Source of the DNA: Comamonadaceae bacterium
GTDB taxonomy: Bacteria; Pseudomonadota; Gammaproteobacteria; Burkholderiales; Burkholderiaceae_C
Assembly: GCA_947374705.1 (NCBI GenBank)
Contig: CANCDA010000008.1
Location: 1-29,565 of the forward strand
Reading direction: 5' to 3'
DNA length: 29,565 nucleotides
Each line of letters opens with the position of its first letter. Within the stretch, counting starts at the first letter, position 1. The notes under the pieces are model-generated. The model had not been told where the DNA came from, did no database searches, and worked only from the letters and a program-made list of their open reading frames with translations. A program made the translations under genes and the position numbers. Below are positions 8,951 through 16,160 of the stretch, one piece after another.

Positions 8951-9736
8951 TCAAGGGAGCGCGATGACCAAAAAGCGCGTCATCCACGCCCAGATCACGG
9001 ATGACAACACCCCAAAACCGACAGCAAACCAGCCCGCCCAGACCGACCAGCGACGCAGCGGTGCGACGCGCACATCCAACGAGCCCGCAGGCGCCTGGGC
9101 ATAGGCTTGCGCAAACAGTTGCGGGGCAACTGAGAGTTCGCCAGCCTGTACAAAGCTGTGCAAACGCTGGCGCAATGCATTGATCGCCGTCTCGCCCTGG
9201 GGCCCTCGGTGCATGCCTTTGAAACCCAGTTGCAACGCCATCAAAAAGCAGCTGGCCAAGTCCCGGTGCAGGTCAGAGTGGGCAGAACCCAGCAGCAGTT
9301 GCTCGGCCAGTTCAAAGAAACGCCGTCCAGCCAAACGCGACTGGAACACCCGGTACTCCAGCAACACCCCCAGCCACTGCTCCTGCGCCGTCCAGTCGAG
9401 GTTCAGAATGAAGGTTTCATCTGCCACCACCACCATCACATAGCGTGCTGTCAAATACAAGCGCTGTTCGGCTTGCGTGCAGCGCTGTTGAATGGCGCGA
9501 GCCTGGATGTTGAGCAGCGCTTGCAGCCGATTGCTCACCGCTTGGGCCATCTCCTGTGGCAGCAAGGGCTTCTTGCCCGCTTCGCCCAACTCATGCGCCA
9601 GGGTGCCTCCTAGAGCTGCCGATTTGAAGCGAACCACCTCTTCGTGAAACCGCGCAAAACAGTCCAGCAGCAGCGAGGCCGCAGGCACTGTATTGGCCTG
9701 AGTTTCCAAGCTGTCGAGCACGGGTTCGTATCTCAT
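8951..9736 (-). CDS. tssL: TssL (DotU/IcmH-type T6SS membrane protein)
   Basis: This 261-residue protein carries a DotU-family cytoplasmic domain. Visible landmarks are ARFHEEVVRFKSAAL, LYLTARYVMVVVADETFI and the following LDWTAQEQWLGVLLEYRVFQSRLAGRRFFELAEQLL, which correspond to the family's conserved 'aDE...w.....e..lf....aGe.ff' core. A single C-terminal membrane helix spans about 232-256 (SVWAGWFAVGFGVLSSVIWAW). No peptidoglycan-binding OmpA-like extension follows it, so another protein must provide cell-wall anchoring. TssL docks with TssM and TssK to link the membrane complex to the baseplate. The start overlaps the TssK stop by 4 bp (ATGA). Confidence 0.9.
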   Translation of the reverse strand: MRYEPVLDSLETQANTVPAASLLLDCFARFHEEVVRFKSAALGGTLAHELGEAGKKPLLPQEMAQAVSNRLQALLNIQARAIQQRCTQAEQRLYLTARYVMVVVADETFILNLDWTAQEQWLGVLLEYRVFQSRLAGRRFFELAEQLLLGSAHSDLHRDLASCFLMALQLGFKGMHRGPQGETAINALRQRLHSFVQAGELSVAPQLFAQAYAQAPAGSLDVRVAPLRRWSVWAGWFAVGFGVLSSVIWAWMTRFLVIALP

Positions 9737-11172
9737 TTGCGGGCCTGGTACAGCAAAATCATGGTGGGTTTTAGGCTGGATGATTTGGCATCGCCTTTGA
9801 TGACCAATATCTGAGACGGGCTCAACAATGGCACGGTGCCGCGATCATCCAATTGCACGTTTTCGTTTTTGATAACGAACATTGCCGCACTGCTGCGAAG
9901 ATTTCTTTGGCTCATTTCATCGGCCCCCAGCAAGCTGGATTTCGCCGAGACGCGCAAGCGGGCCGCCGACATTTGCAAGGCGTCGCTGGCGATGCAAGCG
10001 TCCGTCAACCATTGTGCCAAGCGGGTGCGGTCTTCAGTACCGATGCTGCGGCCTTCGGGCAGGCGTAATTCCACCAACAGTTCATCGCCCACTTCTTTGG
10101 GCAAGCGCTGGGCAAAAGAACCGTCAGGGCGCTGATCGAAAGCCTGGTACTCGAAGCTGGTGTTGATATAGTCCAGTTTGCTTTTTATATAGTCCATGGC
10201 TTGACGAAATTGCGGCTCGCAATTGTCATGCTGGTAAGGCTCCAGCTCGATCGGAATCGGGTTTGCACCGAACGAAGCCATGACCCCCACGAGTTGGGCC
10301 ATGCAGTCGTACACCGCTTGCGGGCTGGCGTCATCACGTTTGACCAACAAACTGAAATGCGGCATAACCGTGGCCAGTGCTCTGGCCATTGCCAGATGCT
10401 TGCGGACATGCCGACTCTGCAATGCATCCTCATCGGGGCCGTCATCACGGCGATTGCCGCCCAATTCCCGCAACTTGAGCCACAGATCTTCGTTCAAACG
10501 CAGCAAGTTAACGTGCAAGCTGCTGCTTCTCAAAAAATCACACGCCCTCAAGTTCAGCATGGGAGGGTGGTAGTCTTTGAAGTCAATGCCCTTGGAGTCC
10601 TGGCGACGCTCAATTTCAAACAGTGGGCACACCACGTACTGAGGGCTGAAAGACGACTTCGTCGACAACTTTATGAGGGGTCGCAGTCGATCAATCGGTT
10701 CATCACCCGTGATGGGAGGAAGTCGATCATGTGGCGCGTCACCCATCAAGATGGGTTCATCCGTCGCCGCAATGCCAGGCATGAGCTCATGGCGAACCAG
10801 GGCCGAATTCACTTGTGTCGAGTTCGATGGTCGAGCCGGAAAAATCAGCGAGACACGCACGCCAGCTGGCGTTAGCTGGAGTTTGGCATTAACGTCTTTC
10901 ACCAAGGTCTTGCCGGCGTAGGAGCCCGGAAAAATAACAGGCGTGCCGTCAGGCATCACGCATTCGAGCTTTTTGATTTCGACTATGCCGGCCTTGAGCT
11001 TGGTCATGTCCAACTCAAGCTTAACCACCCCCCAGAAGTTGGGGTTGACCATGGCCAGCCGATAGCGCAAATGCTCTTGCCAATAAACGTCGTTTTGCTG
11101 GAAGTGCTGGGCTGATAAGAGCATGCCTTCGGCCCAGTGAAGGCTGTCAGGCAATGCGGGGGTGTCATTCAT
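9733..11172 (-). CDS. tssK: TssK (ImpJ/VasE-type baseplate-membrane connector)
   Basis: This 479-residue protein opens with LHWAEGMLLSAQHFQQNDVYWQEHL, a recognisable variant of the TssK N-terminus ('v.W.eGmfL.pqHFQq.dry.e'). Further in, SLHVNLLRLNEDLWLKLREL and the C-terminal LSAKSSLLGADEMSQRN-type segment fit the family. TssK forms trimers that join the TssF-TssG wedges to TssL and TssM. It is slightly longer than the usual ~445 residues. The ATG is preceded by GGAG with about seven bases of spacing. The gene lies 18 bp after the lipoprotein stop and overlaps tssL by 4 bp, the standard J-K-L-M order. Confidence 0.92.
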   Translation of the reverse strand: MNDTPALPDSLHWAEGMLLSAQHFQQNDVYWQEHLRYRLAMVNPNFWGVVKLELDMTKLKAGIVEIKKLECVMPDGTPVIFPGSYAGKTLVKDVNAKLQLTPAGVRVSLIFPARPSNSTQVNSALVRHELMPGIAATDEPILMGDAPHDRLPPITGDEPIDRLRPLIKLSTKSSFSPQYVVCPLFEIERRQDSKGIDFKDYHPPMLNLRACDFLRSSSLHVNLLRLNEDLWLKLRELGGNRRDDGPDEDALQSRHVRKHLAMARALATVMPHFSLLVKRDDASPQAVYDCMAQLVGVMASFGANPIPIELEPYQHDNCEPQFRQAMDYIKSKLDYINTSFEYQAFDQRPDGSFAQRLPKEVGDELLVELRLPEGRSIGTEDRTRLAQWLTDACIASDALQMSAARLRVSAKSSLLGADEMSQRNLRSSAAMFVIKNENVQLDDRGTVPLLSPSQILVIKGDAKSSSLKPTMILLYQARK

Positions 11173-11190
11173 GGCGATCTCCGGGGAAAT

Positions 11191-11661
11191 TCAATTGCAG
11201 CTCGCATAATTAATCTGCTCTCTGCTCAGCGTGACCTGAGCACAGGAATAAGACGTCAAGTTGCCCATGGCCTGACCTTTTGTACTCAGGTAGTTGGCAT
11301 AGCTGTAAACGGCAATGGCTTTTTTGTAGCCGTGAGGCAATGGCTTGTTTGCACCCGGACCTGCTGGTGGTATCTCAAGTGACAAAACGGCCAGAGCGCC
11401 ACCCCAATTGGCCATGAGCATCGACTTGTTGGCAAACCATTCGGGGCCGGTTTTCGGTAGTACGGTCAATGCTGTTTTGTCGAACACAAACACCACATCA
11501 ATGGCTGTGGCCATATTGCGGTTGGCATCGAGTTGGGCCACCACTTTGATCTGTTTGAGGTCTGTGGTGGACTTGTAGTCCATGGCGTAGCTGATGAAGC
11601 TGCACGCGCCAAGGTTCAACACGACCAACAGGGTGATGATGAAAATTGAAGCGCGTTTCAT
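11191..11661 (-). CDS. tssJ: TssJ-like T6SS outer-membrane lipoprotein
   Basis: This 156-residue protein has a clear lipoprotein signal peptide (MKRASIFIITLLVVLNLGAC) with lipobox LGAC at 17-20. Ser follows the lipidated Cys, which predicts outer-membrane sorting. The mature part looks beta-rich (IKVVAQLDANRNMATAIDVVFVFD, then LAVLSLEIPPAG), consistent with the TssJ beta-sandwich: small predicted strands, an early 'A..lN...'-like segment and a partner-binding loop. Sequence identity to textbook TssJ is low by eye. The call rests mainly on size, lipidation and position directly before tssK-tssL-tssM, where tssJ normally lies. It begins four bp after the DUF4150 stop with no strong ribosome site, so coupling is likely. 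An unrelated T6SS lipoprotein is the alternative. Confidence 0.68.
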   Translation of the reverse strand: MKRASIFIITLLVVLNLGACSFISYAMDYKSTTDLKQIKVVAQLDANRNMATAIDVVFVFDKTALTVLPKTGPEWFANKSMLMANWGGALAVLSLEIPPAGPGANKPLPHGYKKAIAVYSYANYLSTKGQAMGNLTSYSCAQVTLSREQINYASCN

Positions 11662-11665
11662 GGTT

Positions 11666-12064
11666 TTAACTCAACACCATGACGCAAACTTGGGACGGCG
11701 TGATCGATATGCCCACCGCATTGCCGACCATTCCGTTTTGCCCCACCACGCTGGTGAGGCGTGTCGAAAATACCCCACCCATGCTGACTTTGAAACTGCC
11801 CATCATGTAGCGATCCGGGCCTATCTCCAAGGCAGACACCACACCCAGACCCAGGCCGGGCTCGTCGCCGTTGCTGATCGTGCCTTGCGTCACCAAATTT
11901 TCTGCCATTCCACCGCCAATGATCACACTGAACTGCGATGGAATATGAGAAATCGAAATCGCAATATTGGGAAACGGTGTCGGTACTGGCCCGACTGGCG
12001 TGGGCACCAGACACACGTCTGGAAACGCAAAATTCATCACACACAGATTGGTGTTGGCAAACAT
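11666..12064 (-). CDS. DUF4150 PAAR-like spike tip protein
   Basis: This 132-residue protein begins MFANTNLCVMNFAFPDVCLVPTP, the characteristic opening of DUF4150 proteins. It continues with a Pro-rich PTPVGPVPTPFPNIA segment and Gly-rich turns (VIIGGGMAENLVTQGTISNGDEPG, then GVFSTRLTSVVGQNG). DUF4150 is a PAAR-like family that sharpens the VgrG tip and often carries a C-terminal toxin. Here the protein ends directly after the PAAR-like domain, so no toxin is fused. It starts two bp after the DUF3540 stop. Cys residues at 8, 18 and 127 could help hold the fold or bind metal, but this is speculative. Four bp separate it from the TssJ-like gene. Confidence 0.82.
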   Translation of the reverse strand: MFANTNLCVMNFAFPDVCLVPTPVGPVPTPFPNIAISISHIPSQFSVIIGGGMAENLVTQGTISNGDEPGLGLGVVSALEIGPDRYMMGSFKVSMGGVFSTRLTSVVGQNGMVGNAVGISITPSQVCVMVLS

Positions 12065-12066
12065 GC

Positions 12067-12642
12067 TTAACCTAGGCTCACGCGTTCAGCGTCGATTTTC
12101 AAATCATCCTGCGCCGTCAGCAGCGCTTGACGCCCATGCAGGCGCAGCATGGCCGAGGCCTGCACCATGCAATGCTCGACTTGGGTCACCAGATGCTGCG
12201 CCGTCTGCACCATGGTCTCGCTCACTGTGCTGAGGAAATGCTTTGCGTTGACGCTGACCGCGCCTGCTACCGAGGTGAGTTCCACATCGCCCATGCAGCG
12301 CAATGCAATCTTTTGAGTGCAACTGACTTCAAAGCCCGCCTGTTTGATGGCGAGCACCTGCGCACCCGGAACGGCCAGATCGGCGTGCCCGGCGTTCGCG
12401 GCATCGGGCAAGTCTGGCGCACGCAACAGCACATGCGTGATGAACAGGCCTGAGGCGCTGTGAAACAGGGCCACCGTATCTCCTGTTCGAGGTGTCAACA
12501 AAGTGGATGCCGCCTGCGTGGCTAGCCGCCCGTCGCTCAACCGGTACTGGGCACGCCCCAAGGCTTGACTGACTTGTGATTCACCCCAGACCTCTTGCGC
12601 AGGTGGCAAGGCTGTGGCACGTACTTCTGCGATATTGATCAT
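12067..12642 (-). CDS. DUF3540 protein, T6SS spike-associated
   Basis: This 191-residue protein recalls DUF3540, a family of unknown biochemical function found almost only beside DUF2169, pentapeptide-repeat and DUF4150 genes in T6SS loci. The N-terminal half has a beta-rich segment around residues 20-75 (QYRLSDGRLATQAAS, TGDTVALFHSASGLFITHVL). The C-terminal half has repeating beta-helix-like stretches (VSCTQKIALRCMGDVELTSVAGAVSVNAKHF) followed by an amphipathic helix with Gln/His/Met. The start overlaps the pentapeptide gene stop (ATGA), and DUF4150 starts two bp after it, so the four tip genes are tightly coupled. The middle resembles the OB/beta-helix organisation of VgrG-tail proteins, which would fit a role as a spike adaptor. 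That role is inference. Confidence 0.8.
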   Translation of the reverse strand: MINIAEVRATALPPAQEVWGESQVSQALGRAQYRLSDGRLATQAASTLLTPRTGDTVALFHSASGLFITHVLLRAPDLPDAANAGHADLAVPGAQVLAIKQAGFEVSCTQKIALRCMGDVELTSVAGAVSVNAKHFLSTVSETMVQTAQHLVTQVEHCMVQASAMLRLHGRQALLTAQDDLKIDAERVSLG

Positions 12643-13733
12643 GCGATTTCCATTTCAAGTGAGCGTTTTTCGGCTTGGGTACGGGCCGGGTCTGTGGGCC
12701 GGGCCGTGTCCAAACTGGCCTCTGTGAAGTCGGCGCGCAGCCAATGAGCCTGGTGAAAATTGGCACGTTCGAACTGACAGTTTCTAAAGTCCATATCCAC
12801 CCCACGGGCGTGAACGAAGCGCGCAAACTGAAGATTGGAATTGGCCATCGACACCTGCTGATGCTGGCTGTGATCCCACACCGTCTTGACCAGCCTAGCG
12901 TCGCGCAGTGTGACCGCCAAGAGCTTTGCTTTAAAGAGAACGGCACCTTCAAGCTCGGCACGATCCAAGAGGACTCGGTTGAGCTTGGCTTTGACGAATT
13001 GAGAGCCAGACGCCTTGATATCTGTCAGATCGCAATCAACAAAAATCGCTTCGCCAAAATTGCACTCCTTGAGGTCTGCGCCGTTCAAATTGGCGTTCGA
13101 GAAATTCGCCCCGATGAAGGTGCAACGCACCAGACTGGCACCTGGCAGTTGTTGCCCGCGAAAATCCGCTTTGATGAACAGGCTGGTATGGGCGCTCATG
13201 CCTGCGAGATTGGCCTCGCGCAGATCCGCCTCGTTGAGCATGACGTGATTCAGTTGCGCTCCCTGCCATTGGCTGGCGCGCCATGCACCACCGGCAAAGG
13301 CGGTTCGCAGCAAGTCTGATTGCTGCCACTGCGAAGCACTCAGATTGCAATCGGAAAACATCGACTTTTCCAGCTTGGCGTGCTGCCACTGACTGTGACT
13401 TAGCTCGCATTGGGTAAAAGACAACATTGCGCCCTGCAAGTTGTTCCACTGGCTAGCTTGCATGCGGTTGTTGAAGAAGGCCAAGCGCTTGACCGTGACA
13501 TCACTGAAATCTGCGTTCACCAGTTCGCAGTCAATAAAGGTCGCACCTTCCAACTGCGCCCGCGACCAGCATGAGCCACTCAGGTTGCAGTGTGTGAATA
13601 CGGCGGCGCTGAAGTCTTCGCCCTGCGCATCGAAGCCTGCCAACGATAGATTCTGGATGGGTCGCCCCAGGCGCAACAATCGCGCAATCTCCGCCCTATC
13701 CTGTGCCGATACCTGTGATTTAAGAGTCGTCAT
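12639..13733 (-). CDS. Pentapeptide-repeat protein of the T6SS tip module
   Basis: The start is the ATG at 13731-13733, which overlaps the previous stop (ATGA). An upstream in-frame extension of 19 residues is rejected. The protein has 364 residues, nearly all pentapeptide repeats (A[D/N]LXX type), for example ANLAG, ADFRG, ANFSN, ANLNG, ADLKE and ANFHQ. Such repeats fold as a right-handed square beta-helix with one turn per 20 residues. Residues ~1-30 are a helical cap (QDRAEIARLLRLGRPI). An unusual Trp ladder, SQW at 94, 114, 134 and 154 with SCW at 54, follows the 20-residue period. Pentapeptide proteins occur in VgrG loci with DUF2169 and DUF4150 partners, possibly as adaptors or chaperones for tip assembly. 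A gyrase-targeting role is known only for other members. Confidence 0.85.
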   Translation of the reverse strand: MTTLKSQVSAQDRAEIARLLRLGRPIQNLSLAGFDAQGEDFSAAVFTHCNLSGSCWSRAQLEGATFIDCELVNADFSDVTVKRLAFFNNRMQASQWNNLQGAMLSFTQCELSHSQWQHAKLEKSMFSDCNLSASQWQQSDLLRTAFAGGAWRASQWQGAQLNHVMLNEADLREANLAGMSAHTSLFIKADFRGQQLPGASLVRCTFIGANFSNANLNGADLKECNFGEAIFVDCDLTDIKASGSQFVKAKLNRVLLDRAELEGAVLFKAKLLAVTLRDARLVKTVWDHSQHQQVSMANSNLQFARFVHARGVDMDFRNCQFERANFHQAHWLRADFTEASLDTARPTDPARTQAEKRSLEMEIA

Positions 13734-16153
13734 GGCAGTGCCCTGCGTGAATCCATCACCACACCCCGTGTGTCCGCTTTGTTGAAACAAACCTCGGTCA
13801 GCTCGGCTTCAAAAAGACTGGCCTGGCGCAGGTCAGCGCCGGTGAAGTTGGCTTTGCGCAGCAGGGCCTGAAAGAAGTCTGTATCTACCGCGCTGACGCC
13901 GCCCATCTTGGCCTGCATCATGAGCGACTGGGCAAGGCAGGCCGCATCGAGCCGCGCCCCCGTGAGCTCCGCCCGACTCAGATCGCAGGCACTGAGCAAG
14001 GCCCCTGTCATATTGCTTTCTTGGAGCTTGCTCTGAGTCCAGCTACAGCGCTCGGCACGCAGGCCGCTCAAATCAGCCCAGAGCCAGTCGGTGTCGTTCG
14101 CCTGCACCTGAATCAGACGTGCGCCCCGCCACAGGCTGTGCGTCAAATCAGAGCCAATCACGGCACTGCGCTCCCAGCGCGAGCCTGAAAAATCTGCCCC
14201 CATTGCATTCATCTTCCAGCCCACGAATTTGGTGAAAGAAGCACCCTGCCAGCGACTGCCTTTGAGCACAGCCTGGTTCATCAAGGTGCCCTCCAGACGA
14301 GCGCCGTCAAAAATGGAGTCGGTGAGATCAGCGTCGTCCAACAGGGCCGACATCAGTTGGCTGCCAGTGGCGTTAACGGATTGCCACTGCGCACCGGCGG
14401 CCCGCACCTTGCGCAGGCTGGTGCGTTGAAAACTTGCGCCTTGAGCTGTGCTGGCGCACAGATTGGCTTCATCCAATTGCGCATCGTCGAATTGGGCACC
14501 CGCCAGTTGCGCTTGTGTCAAAACGGCTCCACGCAAGTCACAACCCCGCAGATCGGCCTGGCGCAAATCGGCAAACTCCAGCAGGCAAGCACTCAGGTCA
14601 AGCCCAGCAAGACAAGCCCCGCGCAGATCAACGCCTGCCAAGTCTTTGCCCGCCAGAGGCTGGCCCTGCTGCACCCAGCTCAGGACTTGAGCGCCCAGTT
14701 GAGCAGCCAACTCGGCGCATAGCACCTGCGCCGGTGCAATGGGCGTGGGTGAGGCTTGCCGGGCCTTTGCTTTGAGTTGCAGCGCTGCAGCGAGTTTGTC
14801 CAAGGTGTCAGCGGATGATGAAGGAGAAGACGAAGCCAGCGCAAGTTTCATCATCTCTAAGGTTTGCGCGTCCTCTGCGCCCTGCGCGCGCAGCAAAACA
14901 TCTGGCCAGGTTGGCTGCGCAGGCTGGGCCGCAACTTGAGGTGGTTCGACACCCCCCTCTTTGAGGGTTTTTTTCAGTTCAGCCAGATTTTGTTCAAGTG
15001 TTTTCTTTTGCTCATCCGCATCGTGTTTGACCTTCTCTATCAGGGCTTCGGCGCTTTGCATCATGGCCGTGAGATCCATGTCCCCGCTTTTCATCGCCTG
15101 TGGCGACGGCGTTTGCAGCAAAGGGGGAGGGACTTGAGGCGGCACGTGATCCGCCGGGCGCTCCATGCCGCTTTGTGTCCAGAATTCGTTGTCGATTTCG
15201 TCCAGAACTGCCTGTTGTTTCTGCCGGGCAGTTTCGGCCTGTGCTTGTAAGACATCGGCACTGAGCGCAGGCATGGCTGGTGCGAGTTGAGACTCGTTAA
15301 AGGCATGCAGTCCAGCGGTTTTGCTGTCCATGCGCAGACCCAAGACCTGTGCATAGTGAGCCAGCGGCTTGGGTGCGTCGCTCGCGGCTTCATAGGCCAG
15401 CATCAGGGTCGAAATGTCCAGAGCATCACTGTCGGCCACTGCAAGCGTGCCACGGTAAGCGGCCACGCCGAGTTCTTTTTCTGGCAAGAACCACACGGTG
15501 TCCATCACCAGTTTGACCTCACGCAATGCCTCAGACGCATCCCCCTGCCCCAGCGCCCACGCGCGCACCCGTTGCGTGGGCAACTTCCCCCTGATTTCTG
15601 GACGAACAGGGTGCATGCCCTGCAGCAGATAGGGCTCTCCCCCGCAGAATGGCGTTGGCTGGTGTTGATCCACCGCCGCCTGGTTGTAAAGCCGCCAATC
15701 CAGATCAGCCGGCAGACCGGGATAGTCTTCGCGCAACCAGCGCTCGTCATACGTTCCTGCGTGGCGTTTGCGCTGTTCAGCATCGATAGGTATGGGTCCC
15801 AGACCCACATCGGACATGCGGCCCTGGTCTGCACAAAAAACCCTCAAGCGCTTGTCAATAGCGCCAACTTGAAGACGAACCTCTACGTGCTGCACGCCCT
15901 GCCCCTGGGGCGCACAAGCCCCGCCCAGCACCAAAACCTCGGCGTACGCCTTGGGCATGACTTCATCCAGGGCCTGACCAGTGGGCAACACACTCATGAG
16001 GCGGCTCCACTGCGACGCTTCCAGCATATAGCGCGTCGTGCTTAACTCACCCAGCGGGAAAAAAGCCAGCGCGGTGACCACCAGTTGGTTCTTCTGGCCT
16101 TGCTGATAAGTCTTGTACAAAAGACCCAGGGTGAGCGGTTTGATGATCTTCAT
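13730..16153 (-). CDS. DUF2169 T6SS adaptor fused to pentapeptide repeats
   Basis: This protein has 807 residues. Residues ~1-290 match DUF2169: MKIIKPLTLGLLYKTY at the start, VTALAFFPL, a GGAC-type turn, a WRLYNQAAVDQ segment with two acidic and polar patches, and VWFLPEKELGVAAYRGT late in the domain. DUF2169 proteins accompany VgrG and PAAR genes and are thought to help load effectors onto the tip. A Pro/Gln-rich linker follows (about 330-355), then a charged coiled coil (about 360-400, EKVKHDADEQKKTLEQNLAE) and a helical region. Residues ~500-800 are pentapeptide repeats (ADLRQ, ADLRG, CDLRG). The gene starts seven bp after the VgrG stop and overlaps the next pentapeptide gene by 4 bp. The fusion suggests that the two repeat proteins act together. 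Confidence 0.87.
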   Translation of the reverse strand: MKIIKPLTLGLLYKTYQQGQKNQLVVTALAFFPLGELSTTRYMLEASQWSRLMSVLPTGQALDEVMPKAYAEVLVLGGACAPQGQGVQHVEVRLQVGAIDKRLRVFCADQGRMSDVGLGPIPIDAEQRKRHAGTYDERWLREDYPGLPADLDWRLYNQAAVDQHQPTPFCGGEPYLLQGMHPVRPEIRGKLPTQRVRAWALGQGDASEALREVKLVMDTVWFLPEKELGVAAYRGTLAVADSDALDISTLMLAYEAASDAPKPLAHYAQVLGLRMDSKTAGLHAFNESQLAPAMPALSADVLQAQAETARQKQQAVLDEIDNEFWTQSGMERPADHVPPQVPPPLLQTPSPQAMKSGDMDLTAMMQSAEALIEKVKHDADEQKKTLEQNLAELKKTLKEGGVEPPQVAAQPAQPTWPDVLLRAQGAEDAQTLEMMKLALASSSPSSSADTLDKLAAALQLKAKARQASPTPIAPAQVLCAELAAQLGAQVLSWVQQGQPLAGKDLAGVDLRGACLAGLDLSACLLEFADLRQADLRGCDLRGAVLTQAQLAGAQFDDAQLDEANLCASTAQGASFQRTSLRKVRAAGAQWQSVNATGSQLMSALLDDADLTDSIFDGARLEGTLMNQAVLKGSRWQGASFTKFVGWKMNAMGADFSGSRWERSAVIGSDLTHSLWRGARLIQVQANDTDWLWADLSGLRAERCSWTQSKLQESNMTGALLSACDLSRAELTGARLDAACLAQSLMMQAKMGGVSAVDTDFFQALLRKANFTGADLRQASLFEAELTEVCFNKADTRGVVMDSRRALP

Positions 16154-16160
16154 ACGGCGC

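Noticed and set aside
10201..10875. Plus-strand open frame opposite tssK
   Set aside because: It is antisense to a well-recognised core gene and shows no independent start signal.
12675..13319. Plus-strand open frame opposite the pentapeptide gene, with its own repeat-like look
   Set aside because: The apparent repeats mirror the pentapeptide repeats on the coding strand.
13734..13790. Upstream extension of the second pentapeptide gene by 19 codons
   Set aside because: The ATG at 13733 overlaps the previous stop as ATGA, as at several other joints in this operon. The extension overlaps coding DNA and has no ribosome site.
15287..16045. Long plus-strand open frame (about 250 codons) opposite the DUF2169 gene
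   Set aside because: It lies wholly antisense to a conserved protein, has no ribosome site or recognisable domain, and long opposite-strand frames are common in GC-rich coding DNA.
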